DNA of 64,000 nucleotides, taken from assembly GCF_027579695.1 (NCBI RefSeq), contig NC_083574.1:59289559-59353558 (forward strand), read 5' to 3'. Both the position numbers and the translations under genes were made by a program. The notes under the pieces were generated by a model, which was not told where the DNA came from, did not search any database, and saw only the letters and a program-made list of their open reading frames with translations. Positions 47,913-50,484 of this stretch are shown here, piece after piece (the stretch's first letter is position 1; each line of letters starts with the position of its first letter). Source of the DNA: Neoarius graeffei (Eukaryota > Chordata > Actinopteri > Siluriformes > Ariidae).

Positions 47913-48353
47913 TTTCTATAGAAATGTATATATTAATAAGCATGCATGACTTGAGAACACAAGCTCAAATTCACAAACTGGGGAAGCCAAACGGATGGAG
48001 CTAGTGCACTGATTAGCATGGTGAGCTAACAGGCTAACAGCCGACGTCAGTTTGTTGTCCTTCTCTCATTCAAACACGAACATGAAGACATTTGGTTTTA
48101 AACAAATAAATAGTTTAATGTTTCGCTTCGCTGAACAATAAGTCATTAAGTAGCACAAGTTATCACAAAAACAAGGTTTCACACAACAACAGCGCGCTGC
48201 TGCGGCGGCCTAGCGCGCTAATGCTAATGCGCTCCACTTGCCCCAGTTCCGTCCCGGTAACTCACCGGTGGAGTTCGCGGGTCGGTCCAATTTTAAGATG
48301 TCTCTGAGGTGCTGAGTCGCGCCTTCTATGTCTATACTGGAACTGGAAGCCAT
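1692..48353 (-). CDS. edc4: EDC4, enhancer of mRNA decapping 4 (5' part, 14 exons; 3' part beyond window)
   Basis: EDC4 (Ge-1/Hedls) is the scaffold of the cytoplasmic mRNA decapping complex in P-bodies, linking DCP2 and DCP1. Coding exons: 48266-48353, 39051-39207, 35372-35483, 35180-35279, 26074-26260, 25698-25845, 25484-25588, 11328-11437, 9413-9496, 9148-9243, 8161-8260, 2276-2456, 1980-2046, 1692-1786. Together they give 1630 nt, about 543 residues, read without a stop. Blocks that match vertebrate EDC4 by eye include [73 protein letters not shown] and [12 protein letters not shown]. This covers the acidic N-terminus and the WD40 propeller; the serine-rich linker, coiled coil and C-terminal helical domain must lie left of position 1. 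Introns range from 92 bp to 14.0 kb and the large ones are packed with transposons. Phases match at every junction. Identification is firm; individual weak donors (exons 6 and 12) are less certain. Confidence 0.95.
1980..2046 (-). CDS. edc4: edc4 exon 13
   Basis: The acceptor TTTCCGACAG ends at 2047; the donor GTGAGC starts at 1979. Encodes [20 protein letters not shown] then HT, matching the IKLFCVHTK block of EDC4. Leaves in phase 2. Confidence 0.92.
2276..2456 (-). CDS. edc4: edc4 exon 12
   Basis: The acceptor TTGTGCAG ends at 2457. Encodes [36 protein letters not shown] and [18 protein letters not shown], as in vertebrate EDC4. The donor, GTTCAC at 2275, is weak, but it is the site that keeps phase 1 with exon 13. 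Confidence 0.92.
2858..5114 (+). mobile_element. THAP-coding DNA transposon, internally deleted (element F)
   Basis: The left end GACCCTTTTCACGTGACGTC is matched in inverse at the right end by GTCACGTGACTGAAAAGGGTC, and about 50 bp of each terminus (including AAACGCGGCCGCCATTTTGGAC) are imperfect inverted repeats. A THAP exon lies just inside the left end. The interior is AT-rich with four copies of a GCGTTATGGATGTGAC motif and no transposase core. THAP domains are known from P, Kolobok and related cut-and-paste transposases; the exact superfamily is open. Confidence 0.65.
2987..3134 (+). pseudogene. THAP zinc-finger exon of element F
   Basis: The ATG at 2987 opens [20 protein letters not shown], then [20 protein letters not shown] and [10 protein letters not shown], followed by the donor GTAAGA. 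The C2CH ligands (C..C at the start, C-x2-H in CSDH) are present. The stretch between the W residue and CSDH is about a dozen residues shorter than in usual THAP domains, so the domain is probably not functional. Confidence 0.7.
5198..5389 (+). pseudogene. THAP zinc-finger exon of element G, frameshifted
   Basis: The ATG at 5198 opens [20 protein letters not shown] then [19 protein letters not shown], ending in a stop. A second frame continues with [20 protein letters not shown] and a donor GTAAGA at 5390. The frame change falls near a run of nine A (5286-5294). The zinc ligands are present across the two frames. Confidence 0.65.
5939..6229 (-). pseudogene. transposon-associated protein, N-terminal exon (element G)
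   Basis: The minus-strand ATG at 6229 opens [18 protein letters not shown]. Further on it has [24 protein letters not shown] and [14 protein letters not shown]. The block P-D-x-Y-x-Y-L-I then [10 protein letters not shown] recurs in the element at 32731-34644. In fish such proteins, as I recall, precede a SWIM/YqaJ-like nuclease region, but no nuclease core is visible here. Confidence 0.55.
6501..6622 (+). other. short coding-like segment inside the CACTA-like element
   Basis: After the acceptor-like CACCTTACAG the sequence reads [20 protein letters not shown] then [20 protein letters not shown] and a stop. It looks like a real protein fragment, probably a transposon exon; the family is not recognised. 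Confidence 0.3.
6620..7268 (+). mobile_element. deleted LINE copy with L2-type 3' end (copy 1)
   Basis: Shares most of its sequence with 63095-63680 (TGCGCATTCTGGCTG near the start, AAAGGCGCTATATAAA at the end). The tail TTGTAAAGCG...GGCGCTATATAAA is typical of vertebrate L2/CR1-like 3' ends. The GC-rich middle has open frames (6608-7154) that are not conserved in frame between the two copies, so they are not called as genes. Confidence 0.55.
7340..7506 (+). mobile_element. short tRNA-derived SINE with target duplication
   Basis: Box A-like TGGCTCAGGTGGCTAAGG and box B GGTTCGATTCC lie in the first 70 bases; the body ends with AATAAAGGTGG and a poly-A tail. TAGACTTT occurs directly before (7332-7339) and after (7507-7514) as a target site duplication. 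Confidence 0.8.
8161..8260 (-). CDS. edc4: edc4 exon 11
   Basis: The acceptor CCTTACAG ends at 8261. Encodes [18 protein letters not shown] then [15 protein letters not shown]. The donor GTCTGA at 8160 is only moderately consensus. The right terminus of the CACTA-like element in intron 11 lies just 58 bp beyond this donor. Confidence 0.93.
8414..9055. repeat. TTAA-flanked foldback MITE in edc4 intron 10
   Basis: TTAA at 8410-8413 and 9056-9059 flank a 642-bp element whose two halves are near-perfect inverted repeats, starting AGTGCCATTCCACCATTGG and ending in its inverse. TTAA duplication fits Kolobok or piggyBac; the AG...CT ends favour Kolobok-type. On the minus strand a short frame from the ATG at 8800 reads [20 protein letters not shown] then [18 protein letters not shown], like the start of a transposon protein. 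Confidence 0.85.
9148..9243 (-). CDS. edc4: edc4 exon 10
   Basis: The acceptor CCCCGTAG ends at 9244; the donor GTGCGT starts at 9147. The product [18 protein letters not shown] then [13 protein letters not shown] matches the EDC4 propeller. Intron 10 (887 bp) is mostly a hairpin MITE. Confidence 0.94.
9413..9496 (-). CDS. edc4: edc4 exon 9
   Basis: The acceptor GACCTGCAG ends at 9497; the donor GTGAGT starts at 9412. It encodes [18 protein letters not shown] then CDNHKRQDP. The split codon at the start makes Arg with exon 8; the one at the end makes Glu with exon 10. Confidence 0.94.
9645..11130. repeat. diverged tandem repeat in edc4 intron 8
   Basis: About six diverged units share GTAACTCTGGTAAAATGTGA, GAAATTCCTCCAAAAATTG and GAGGAGTTGATTTCAGAAGG. 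Examples begin near 9650, 9830, 10530, 10660, 10750 and 10940. A mariner-type MITE interrupts it at 9977-10504. It ends in GGGACGGATGG and a (TAAA)n run near 11155. Confidence 0.8.
9977..10504. mobile_element. Tc1/mariner-type MITE
   Basis: The inverted ends CACTACCATTCAAAAGTTTG and its inverse CAAACTTTTGAACGGTAGTG are flanked by TA (9975-9976 and 10505-10506). The 528-bp body codes nothing. This terminus is common to a widespread fish Tc1/mariner family. Confidence 0.85.
11328..11437 (-). CDS. edc4: edc4 exon 8
   Basis: The acceptor TTTTGTACAG ends at 11438; the donor GTATGC starts at 11327. It encodes [18 protein letters not shown] followed by [18 protein letters not shown], a typical WD40 blade ending in FW. 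Leaves in phase 2. Confidence 0.95.
11659..12027 (-). mobile_element. tRNA-derived long-body SINE, full copy
   Basis: Minus-strand copy of the main SINE of this window: tRNA-like head with TAGTGGTTAGCGC (box A) and GGTTCGAGCCC (box B), conserved body CATGCAGGTTAGGTTAACTG, tail ending GGATAAAGTGGC and AGATAATGAGATG-type sequence. Flanked by ATGTTTGACCAT on both sides (11647-11658, 12028-12039). The frames across it are not genes. Confidence 0.92.
12263..13272 (+). pseudogene. Tc1-family transposase relic
   Basis: The ATG at 12263 opens [20 protein letters not shown]. Then come the HTH region ([18 protein letters not shown]) and, in other frames, [26 protein letters not shown] and [13 protein letters not shown]. 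These hold the D, D and E of the DD34E triad. A run of about 25 A at 12621-12645, several frame changes and a stop soon after the HTH region (12396) disable it. Confidence 0.85.
13585..14269. repeat. inserted segment with three internal repeats
   Basis: Absent from the sister copy, so a later insertion. It holds three copies of a block beginning AGTCCTTCAAACGAACATGT (near 13681, 13926 and 14105) with TACTGTACATGGCTCATAAT. It starts CAGTGGCGGA like a hAT terminus, but no matching right end is seen. Confidence 0.5.
14314..14442 (+). pseudogene. short conserved ORF of the Harbinger-like element (copy 1)
   Basis: [20 protein letters not shown] then [22 protein letters not shown] and a stop, 42 codons. 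The same frame is kept at 43536-43664 with one residue changed, which suggests it is the N-terminus of a transposon protein. The remainder of the protein is missing in both copies. Confidence 0.45.
15086..16381. mobile_element. insertion inside the P2X7-type ORF
   Basis: CTAGGAGAGGTACT occurs just before (15072-15085) and just after (16382-16395). Arms of about 120 bp starting CTATTTTAAGTTCGTTTCT (15121) are inverted at the right end (to 16381). The 35 bases 15086-15120 are not part of the inverted arm, so the duplication may not be a simple target site copy. Confidence 0.55.
15244..16184. mobile_element. inner inverted-repeat element, family unresolved
   Basis: The ends GCCCGGTCACACCGCC and its inverse GGCGGTGTGACCGGGC, continuing into GAACTTTGCTGGAGCG, are inverted. 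The interior is rich in ACCGCTAAACCAACGC-like short repeats (about 15930-16040). It lies within 15086-16381. No coding content is recognised. Confidence 0.6.
17054..17427 (+). mobile_element. tRNA-derived long-body SINE
   Basis: Plus-strand full copy with both pol III boxes and the GATAATGAGATGAGA tail. The direct repeat GCGTTACTT flanks it (17045-17053, 17428-17436). Confidence 0.92.
17470..18524. mobile_element. PIF/Harbinger-like non-autonomous element
   Basis: The ends GCTACGTTCACACTGCAGG and CCTTGCAGTGTGAACGTAGC are inverted, flanked by TTA (17467-17469, 18525-18527), the TWA target typical of the superfamily. A hAT MITE (17778-18165) is inserted inside. The last 130 bases reappear, inverted, at the right edge of the window (63871-64000). 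Confidence 0.75.
17778..18165. mobile_element. hAT MITE nested in the Harbinger-like element
   Basis: The ends CACGGGCGCAGATA and TATCTGCGCCCCTG are inverted and the CAGGGGCG-like terminus is typical of hAT. The 8-bp flanks CGCATAAT and CGCATGAC agree at six of eight positions, consistent with an aged target duplication. Confidence 0.65.
18528..19284. other. intron 7 sequence, no feature recognised
   Basis: A/T-rich intronic sequence without a recognised repeat end, exon or long conserved frame. Confidence 0.4.
19289..19958 (+). mobile_element. THAP MITE, TTAA-flanked (copy K1)
   Basis: TTAA flanks AGTGCATATCACGGG and its degenerate inverse CATGCCCT (19285-19288, 19959-19962). It shares about 90% or more by eye with copies at 35810, 45268 and 51228. 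It carries a THAP 5' exon and a short 3' region, with the transposase core deleted. TTAA targets and a THAP domain are hallmarks reported for Kolobok transposons. Confidence 0.8.
19613..19786 (+). pseudogene. THAP zinc-finger 5' exon (K1)
   Basis: [20 protein letters not shown] then [20 protein letters not shown]: the first half of a C2CH THAP finger (C-x4-C, P and W residues). The second ligand pair (C-x2-H) is not encoded in the remaining 20 codons, so only half the domain is present. A possible donor, CAG/GTGACG, lies at 19780. Confidence 0.7.
19963..20515. other. intron 7 sequence, no feature recognised
   Basis: A/T-rich with a short T run near 20321. No repeat termini or exons seen. Confidence 0.35.
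20516..21915 (+). mobile_element. THAP-coding element, family L copy 1
   Basis: Aligns along its length with 29935-31363: both start AATGGCACAGGAATAG, carry a THAP exon, then GGAAGAAGCGAATGAAC, then CAGCATACAAGAGTCAA, and end just before a TTAA. Boundaries come from the end of the shared sequence and are approximate. Confidence 0.65.
20731..20985 (+). pseudogene. THAP domain relic (L copy 1)
   Basis: [20 protein letters not shown] then HSWPKNV, an in-frame TAA, then [20 protein letters not shown] and [20 protein letters not shown] and KKGAVPTIK. The stop replaces a CAA codon still present in copy 2. The zinc-ligand His in CSAH is Arg. The AVPTI box that ends THAP domains is intact, so this is a whole but dead domain. 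Confidence 0.75.
21950..22410. mobile_element. Tc1 relics
   Basis: TTTTGGAATAGCCTAGCCAG is a decayed transposase segment, and TGGTGCTTGAAAGTTTGTGA (22072) with AAAGGTTCACATACTTTTGC (22374) are Tc1-type terminal sequences. No frame is intact. Confidence 0.6.
22506..22875 (-). mobile_element. tRNA-derived long-body SINE
   Basis: Minus-strand full copy, more diverged (box B altered). Near-identical flanks AGTCATGTTT and AGTCATTTTT (22496-22505, 22876-22885) are the target duplication. Confidence 0.9.
22905..23480. mobile_element. second Tc1 relic
   Basis: AAATCTAATTGAAAAGCCAT GG translates to a decayed NLIEKPW motif (the E of the catalytic triad region), and GTATGCAAACTTCTGACCTC (23451) is the outer end of a salmonid-type Tc1 terminus. 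Confidence 0.55.
23822..24513. repeat. polypurine minisatellite in edc4 intron 7
   Basis: About 690 bases of pure G/A on the plus strand. Between about 24030 and 24380 a 44-bp unit (AAAGGGAGGGAGGAAAGAAA then GGAAAAGGAGGGAGGAGAGG AGGG) repeats about eight times; around it are simpler GGGAAAGAAAGAAAGG repeats and (GGGA)n at 24386-24420. Open frames in it are low-complexity artefacts. Confidence 0.95.
24514..25483. other. intron 7 sequence with homopolymers
   Basis: Includes a run of 18 C at 24781-24798 and A and T runs at 24716 and 24977. No recognised gene or transposon. Confidence 0.4.
25484..25588 (-). CDS. edc4: edc4 exon 7
   Basis: The acceptor GCTTGTAG ends at 25589; the donor GTAAGT starts at 25483. 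Its 35 codons read [18 protein letters not shown] through [11 protein letters not shown], matching the EDC4 AEVWDLD...KGH block. Phase 0 on both sides. The next intron is 14.0 kb. Confidence 0.95.
25698..25845 (-). CDS. edc4: edc4 exon 6
   Basis: The acceptor TCTCTTAG ends at 25846. The product [29 protein letters not shown] and LALLHEDR continues the propeller. The exon is in phase with exon 7 only if it ends at 25698, where the donor reads GTGGGC, a weak match to consensus. Reading on gives [11 protein letters not shown], so intron retention would still be translated briefly. Confidence 0.9.
26074..26260 (-). CDS. edc4: edc4 exon 5
   Basis: The acceptor ACTAG ends at 26261. The first bases complete a Gly codon, then [46 protein letters not shown] and NSKIQ follow: the first WD40 blades. 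The donor GTATCT starts at 26073 and the exon leaves in phase 2. Confidence 0.95.
26380..26860. repeat. dispersed fish repeat fragment
   Basis: Contains TTTCAGTGAAACACGGGGTT, ATTTGCAAATCATCGCATTC and GAAACGGGGTTG, the terminal part of a repeat I have seen widely in fish genomes. The family name cannot be assigned here. Confidence 0.4.
26861..27715. other. A/T-rich intron 4 sequence
   Basis: Holds short inverted segments (near 27290 and 27350, ATATTTATGCATATTTA-like and TAAATATTTGGTAC) that may be an old MITE. No exon. Confidence 0.3.
27718..28322 (-). mobile_element. retroposon with hairpin head, copy 1
   Basis: On the minus strand it starts CCAGCTGGGAGGTCTGTAT and ends ACCGCGAAAAAAA, a poly-A tail, so it is a retroposon. 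A second copy is at 55259-55966. The head forms a long hairpin (28213-28313). Similarity between copies runs over the whole length. Confidence 0.6.
28213..28313. repeat. hairpin at the retroposon head (copy 1)
   Basis: GTCCGTATGGTGAAATACCG ... TTGAATACTG pairs with CAGTATTTTCAAGACCTCGG ... TATTTCACGATACAGAC: arms of about 42 bases with few mismatches and a short loop. The same structure is found at 55853-55950. Confidence 0.8.
28360..28700. repeat. dispersed repeat shared with 39400-39780
   Basis: AGCACGCAATATTGAGAGCG and GTCAAGACAACATGTCACAC have close counterparts at 39413 and 39510. The other copy carries a Crypton-like coding segment. Here no coding match survives. Confidence 0.5.
28728..29099 (+). 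mobile_element. tRNA-derived long-body SINE next to an (AAT)n run
   Basis: Full plus-strand copy with both pol III boxes. It is preceded by (TAA)n at 28704-28726. No clear target duplication. Confidence 0.88.
29253..29393. repeat. long palindrome
   Basis: ATTCCATTCAGCGAGCATGA TACTGAA and its near inverse TTCAGTATTCATGCTAGCTG AATGGAAT form arms of about 62 bases around the loop CTCGTCTTCGACTCG (29317-29331). It lies within the dispersed repeat seen also near 40350. Confidence 0.8.
29935..31363 (+). mobile_element. THAP-coding element, family L copy 2
   Basis: Second copy of the family at 20516. It keeps about 30 codons after the THAP domain ([20 protein letters not shown]) that are deleted or altered in copy 1. 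It ends shortly before TTAA at 31364. Confidence 0.65.
30153..30405 (+). pseudogene. THAP domain relic (L copy 2)
   Basis: [20 protein letters not shown] then [19 protein letters not shown] and a stop; after a frame change [25 protein letters not shown] and GAVPTIK. The CAA codon mutated to a stop in copy 1 is intact here, so the two copies were disabled independently. Confidence 0.72.
31366..32700. other. intron 4 sequence, no feature recognised
   Basis: No repeat termini or exons were identified, apart from a short (CA)n near 32400 and a G run near 31918. Confidence 0.35.
32941..33186 (+). pseudogene. RecQ-type helicase N-terminal exon (in element H)
   Basis: The ATG at 32941 opens [20 protein letters not shown]. 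Next come [20 protein letters not shown], a Q-motif-like segment, and [20 protein letters not shown], a Walker A motif (motif I) in RecQ form. The frame ends at 33186 without motif II (DEAH) or later motifs. Fish genomes contain many RecQ-like gene fragments linked to transposons. It could also be a captured host exon; the transposon ends around it favour cargo. Confidence 0.7.
33782..34040 (+). mobile_element. LINE open-frame fragment inside element H
   Basis: Frames give [38 protein letters not shown] and, in a shifted frame, [14 protein letters not shown]. The last two are typical of the start of fish L2-like LINE ORF2 just before the endonuclease. The copy is short and frameshifted. Confidence 0.5.
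34134..34442 (-). pseudogene. transposon-associated protein, N-terminal exon (element H)
   Basis: The minus-strand ATG at 34442 opens [20 protein letters not shown], then [20 protein letters not shown]. After a one-base frame change it gives [29 protein letters not shown]. The donor GTAAGT is at 34133. Homologous to 5939-6229 (shared Y-x-Y-L-I and [10 protein letters not shown]). Confidence 0.6.
34646..35179. other. intron 4 start, no gene
   Basis: Contains a run of about 31 A at 34990-35020 and the segment GGGGGCCTCGGTGGCCCCC, a short palindrome. Nothing else recognised. Confidence 0.35.
35180..35279 (-). CDS. edc4: edc4 exon 4
   Basis: The acceptor TTTCACAG ends at 35280; the donor GTAAGT starts at 35179. 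It encodes [19 protein letters not shown] followed by [14 protein letters not shown], one of the most conserved parts of EDC4. It leaves in phase 1 before an 8.9-kb intron. Confidence 0.95.
35372..35483 (-). CDS. edc4: edc4 exon 3
   Basis: The acceptor TGTGTAG precedes 35483 and the donor GTACGT starts at 35371. The product includes [12 protein letters not shown] and [12 protein letters not shown], which align with the block just before the propeller. Enters in phase 2, leaves in phase 0. Only 92 bp separate it from exon 4. Confidence 0.92.
35810..36485 (+). mobile_element. THAP MITE (copy K2)
   Basis: Same family as K1. The left flank is TTAA (35806-35809); the right flank is decayed to TCAA (36486-36489). 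Ends AGTGCACATCACGGG and ATGCACT. Confidence 0.8.
36134..36307 (+). pseudogene. THAP zinc-finger 5' exon (K2)
   Basis: [20 protein letters not shown] then [20 protein letters not shown]. It keeps the reading frame of K1 with a handful of substitutions (G to R, W to R, A to T), including loss of the conserved Trp. Confidence 0.68.
36697..37035 (-). pseudogene. Tc1/mariner-family transposase N-terminus (Tc3-like HTH)
   Basis: The ATG at 37035 opens [20 protein letters not shown], then [20 protein letters not shown] and [20 protein letters not shown]. These are the paired HTH DNA-binding region. The frame runs into terminal sequence after about 100 residues; the catalytic part is missing, so this is an internally deleted copy. 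Confidence 0.7.
37719..37803. repeat. perfect 33-bp inverted repeat with 19-bp loop
   Basis: GGCGCAAAGACACCGCGCAG ... (37719-37751) is exactly inverted at 37771-37803. GC-rich arms would make a very stable cruciform or RNA hairpin. It is within the left part of the giant hairpin, with no counterpart in the right arm. Confidence 0.9.
37906..38037 (-). mobile_element. SINE 3' fragment
   Basis: Covers the 3' body of the main SINE, from the CTCATTATCTCTAGCCGC end to the region complementary to AGCCCTGTGATGACC. The tRNA-derived head is missing, as in 5'-truncated retroposition. Confidence 0.85.
38496..39050. other. intron 2 sequence with a short open frame
   Basis: A 115-codon frame (38504-38851, plus) contains [20 protein letters not shown] but matches no family I know and is not flanked by clear signals. 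Probably not a gene. Confidence 0.25.
39051..39207 (-). CDS. edc4: edc4 exon 2
   Basis: The acceptor TTTTTACAG ends at 39208; the donor GTAAGC starts at 39050. The product contains [13 protein letters not shown], matching the conserved YNGDLNGLL block of vertebrate EDC4. It enters in phase 1 and leaves in phase 2. Confidence 0.9.
39400..40400 (+). mobile_element. dispersed element with Crypton-like coding segment
   Basis: The 5' part repeats sequence at 28380-28700. Within it a coding segment occurs twice in tandem in diverged form (39660-39780 and 39870-39975; shared TATTTACAAGAGAAAAACAT ACCAA). Confidence 0.45.
39848..40036 (+). pseudogene. Crypton/ZMYM-like segment (tentative)
   Basis: [20 protein letters not shown] then [17 protein letters not shown] resembles the helical segment at the start of Crypton-derived (ZMYM2/KIAA1958-type) domains. 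It is too short to be sure, and the frame ends at 40036 without a catalytic region. Confidence 0.35.
41050..41305. mobile_element. hAT MITE with perfect 8-bp target duplication
   Basis: Starts CAGGGGTGTCAAACCTGATC and ends in the inverse with CACCCCTG. GCTTAGTG flanks it exactly on both sides (41042-41049, 41306-41313). The 256-bp body is largely palindromic. Confidence 0.93.
41415..41795 (+). mobile_element. tRNA-derived long-body SINE
   Basis: Full copy with box A and box B. AATAAACCTGAAG flanks it on both sides (41402-41414, 41796-41808). Confidence 0.95.
41999..42663 (+). pseudogene. Tc1-family transposase relic
   Basis: [20 protein letters not shown] (HTH end), [48 protein letters not shown] and [17 protein letters not shown]. 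The DD34E triad is visible, with 34 residues between the second D and E. A frame break near 42240-42254 and a missing N-terminus inactivate it. The 3' end is replaced by THAP-MITE sequence. Confidence 0.85.
42664..43018 (+). mobile_element. THAP MITE fragment (copy K5, right part)
   Basis: GTTTATGAGAAAACGACC, then CTTGGTCTACACAGGCTGTG and the complete right end to ATGCACT (43018) before TTAA match the K family. The THAP exon is deleted. An extra segment 42690-42860 absent from other copies, with a minus-strand acidic frame ([18 protein letters not shown]), may come from the autonomous parent. Confidence 0.65.
43296..43951 (+). mobile_element. PIF/Harbinger-like element, copy 2
   Basis: Interrupts the SINE between two ATA triplets where the SINE consensus has one. 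The same family as 13388-14757 without its internal insertion. Confidence 0.75.
43536..43664 (+). pseudogene. short conserved ORF of the Harbinger-like element (copy 2)
   Basis: [20 protein letters not shown] then [22 protein letters not shown]. Identical to copy 1 apart from K to E. See 14314-14442. Confidence 0.45.
44204..45263. other. intron 1 sequence, no feature recognised
   Basis: A/T-rich sequence without repeat termini, exons or conserved frames that I can identify. Confidence 0.4.
45268..45947 (+). mobile_element. THAP MITE (copy K3)
   Basis: TTAA on both sides (45264-45267, 45948-45951); ends AGTGCATATGACGGG and AATATGCACT. Same structure as K1. Confidence 0.85.
45600..45773 (+). 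pseudogene. THAP zinc-finger 5' exon (K3)
   Basis: [20 protein letters not shown] then [20 protein letters not shown]. Half a THAP finger, frame preserved relative to the other copies. Confidence 0.7.
46476..46998. mobile_element. inverted-repeat element rich in ACCGGTAC
   Basis: Starts TGCTGTGTTCACATATATAC; contains CTGTCCACACTAGC at 46554 and the inverse GCTAGTGTGGACAG at 46930, and again CTAGTGTGGACAGGG at the right end. Probably a MITE; family not assigned. Confidence 0.45.
46999..47452 (-). mobile_element. Harbinger-like fragment with MADF-like coding start
   Basis: Begins after a TTA-like site with GGCCTCTGCATGCTCTTGCG. On the minus strand [25 protein letters not shown] is the start of a MADF/Myb-SANT-like domain, as in the second protein of Harbinger transposons. 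The right terminus is lost. Confidence 0.45.
47868..47909. repeat. (TA)n microsatellite
   Basis: About 19 uninterrupted TA pairs preceded by TGTGTGTG, in edc4 intron 1. Confidence 0.95.
48266..48353 (-). CDS. edc4: edc4 exon 1 (start codon exon)
   Basis: The ATG at 48353 opens [19 protein letters not shown], which continues to [10 protein letters not shown] and resembles the conserved EDC4 N-terminus. A consensus donor GTGAGT follows at 48265. The exon ends in phase 1 and its last G joins AC of exon 2 to make Asp. The intron that follows is 9.06 kb and full of insertions. Confidence 0.93.
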
Positions 48354-48490
48354 AAGGTCTGACAGGAGCTGAAACGGTGCAATGTGACAAATTACAGCTC
48401 GTTTTGTCTTCTGCTCACCCCTACGAAAAGCTTATAACTGTATTGACTTCCGCTGGTGCGCCGGTTTTTTCCTTCCCCCCACCACCACTA
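48354..48490 (-). promoter_or_regulatory. edc4 5' UTR / promoter-proximal region
   Basis: The region immediately upstream of the start codon at 48353. No TATA box is apparent. No intron acceptor is recognisable before the ATG, so the 5' UTR may be unspliced. Confidence 0.35.
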
Positions 48491-48724
48491 CCACCTTTTT
48501 TGTAGTTCCGGCCAAGTAATTTATTTTTCATTTTTTCAGTGCACGTTCTCACATTTAAACCGCGTTTGCTTCAATATATCGTCTGAAAATCACTTTGTTT
48601 CTCTCGCTAACTTGTAAATAACCTCCTCAGACCATATTATTTAAAGCACCATTTCCATTCAACAGGGCGAGATGTCTGGTGGTTAAAAACAACAGTGCCA
48701 TGATCATACATCCATTTGAGCGTC

Positions 48725-48730
48725 TTTATT
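48725..48730 (-). promoter_or_regulatory. second candidate poly(A) signal of nutf2
   Basis: AATAAA on the minus strand, about 1.64 kb after the nutf2 stop and about 370 bases before the edc4 ATG. If used, the two genes would be almost contiguous and edc4 transcription would start right behind nutf2 termination. Confidence 0.35.
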
Positions 48731-49711
48731 TCCATATAATGTACATGTCAGAAATTGAAATACTCTGTATTTATTACACGCCATGCCATTTGTTCCTTGT
48801 GTTTTGAAAATTAACACCTGAACATCCTTTTCCTCCTTCTGCTCGTCACTTATTGGAGAGGACAATCTTCAGAAAGCAGAGCAAGAAAACATTGGCATGA
48901 GAAAAGAAAAACGTTGCAGGGAGACTTGGGGCAAAACACGTCAGCTTTTTAATCTGCATTTCCAGGAACACTTGAGTATTTATGCAAGAAAACACAAGCA
49001 AAGTGAATTTCCAACATCAGGTCATATTCACCTGACAATCCTTCAGTTCACTTGATTGCGCTTTTTCCTCAACTCTCTCACTGTCAAACTTCGACAGATC
49101 TAAATGGCTAAAATTAATCTATTTTATTTGATAATAAGGCCTACTGGTAAGCGAAGAGTTGTCGGATGGAGGCACAGCCTGCAAGAGATTCGTACTTCTT
49201 TAAAGCACAACCCATTTCCACATCACTACTTTTATTTTAAAGTTTGCAACACTGGAAGAATAACAGTCTTCTTCCATCATTGGAATATTTTCAAGTAAAA
49301 GAGACAGATCTGTTCTAATAACTACTTCACAGGCCCAAAGACCATTCGAACGCCGCAATGTGATCTTCCTCTTAATCAGTATTGAACAAAGGAAGTTTGG
49401 TATAACTGTGGGTTCAATGTTTCTAATACTGATTTTATACCTGTAACGCATGCAAAACAAATACAACAGGCAAGTCATTACTACATTAGAGAAACAAATA
49501 GAGGATCAACGGCTTATACTGCTAGGTAAGTAAACAATTCTTAACATCACCAAACTCTCTTTTCTTCATTAAGGAATGCTATTACCAAAACTATTTCCAG
49601 TACCATTAAGAAATTGGTTATACATAAACAGAGGAGGAGAAAAAAAAAAACAGATGCAAGACTAGACAGTGTGAGGAACAAGATGATGCCATGGTTAAGA
49701 AAGTCAAAGGT

Positions 49712-49717
49712 TTTATT
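49712..49717 (-). promoter_or_regulatory. candidate poly(A) signal of nutf2
   Basis: The plus strand reads TTTATT, which is AATAAA on the gene strand, about 650 bases after the nutf2 stop. A GT-rich stretch (plus-strand CACA/ACAG) lies downstream on the gene strand. A second candidate is at 48725-48730. Confidence 0.4.
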
Positions 49718-50370
49718 GTGTCTTGTGGCTTGATAATTATCGTCACAGAGAGCAGTGAGCAGAAGGTGAGAAGCACACTGGTCTGAAGGGGTGGGGGATC
49801 GGGGAGGGGGTGTGTTTACATTAACATTTCTTTGGATAGTTAGAGCAATCTTACATCACAATGAATGGAAGCTCCAATGTTCAAGAGGAAAAAAAAAAAA
49901 AAAGAGGAAGAAGAAATAAGTGCCAAGAAGCAAAACTATGAAAACAAGCAGAGAACACAATAAGTACTAAAACAAAGGAACCCAGTTAAGACAGTTATGA
50001 ATTTAGAGTCAAACTCAAGAACTAAATTGTAAATAGAAATAACAGGTAGAAATTATGTGATGTTAAACATGTCTCTTCCACGTCAGTGTCCTCTGATATT
50101 CGAGCTCGCCATCATCATGCACATCAGCAGAGGGGAAAGGGATCGCGCTTTGATGGATCTGTGGGCTTTCAGCAAAGAAACACTTCTCATGTCAGGAGCA
50201 GAGGCGCTACTGTGTGCCGGTATGTTATCTGTGATTTGACTTCTTGGAATCCGGTGCTGAATCTCAAAAGACGAATGAAGGGCAGACTGAGGTTCAGGCA
50301 TCACTGGGGGCGATGTGCCCTATTCTCCACCTTCCCCCGTTCCCCCCCCCCCGGACAGCCATGGTGCTTT

Positions 50371-50484
50371 TTAGCCAAAGTTGTGGATCGCAAGGCGGAA
50401 CATGTCATTGGTACACACCCATGCATCATTAATGTTCTTCAGAATGAAGCTCTGATGGAACCCCATGATGGGATCATCATCTGC
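50371..50484 (-). CDS. nutf2: NUTF2, nuclear transport factor 2, terminal coding exon
   Basis: NTF2 is a small dimeric protein that carries RanGDP into the nucleus and binds FxFG nucleoporins. This exon follows the acceptor TTTGTAG at 50485 and encodes the last 37 residues: [31 protein letters not shown] and AIHNFG, then TAA at 50371. The Asp residues at the positions of human D92 and D94, implicated in Ran binding, are kept. The exon starts in phase 0, as expected for this gene. It lies 2 kb upstream of edc4 in the same direction, as in human. Upstream exons were searched for by eye to 64 kb and not found. Confidence 0.93.
   Translation of the reverse strand, partial: ADDDPIMGFHQSFILKNINDAWVCTNDMFRLAIHNFG

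Larger units (their letters stand above)
48491..50370 (-). other. nutf2 3' UTR and nutf2-edc4 intergenic region
   Basis: No coding exon is visible between the nutf2 stop and the edc4 start. On the minus strand AATAAA hexamers occur at 49712-49717 and 48725-48730, so the 3' UTR may end near 49.7 kb or run to about 48.7 kb, within a few hundred bases of the edc4 start. The tract is A/T-rich with short poly-A and poly-C runs and no recognisable transposon. Confidence 0.55.
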
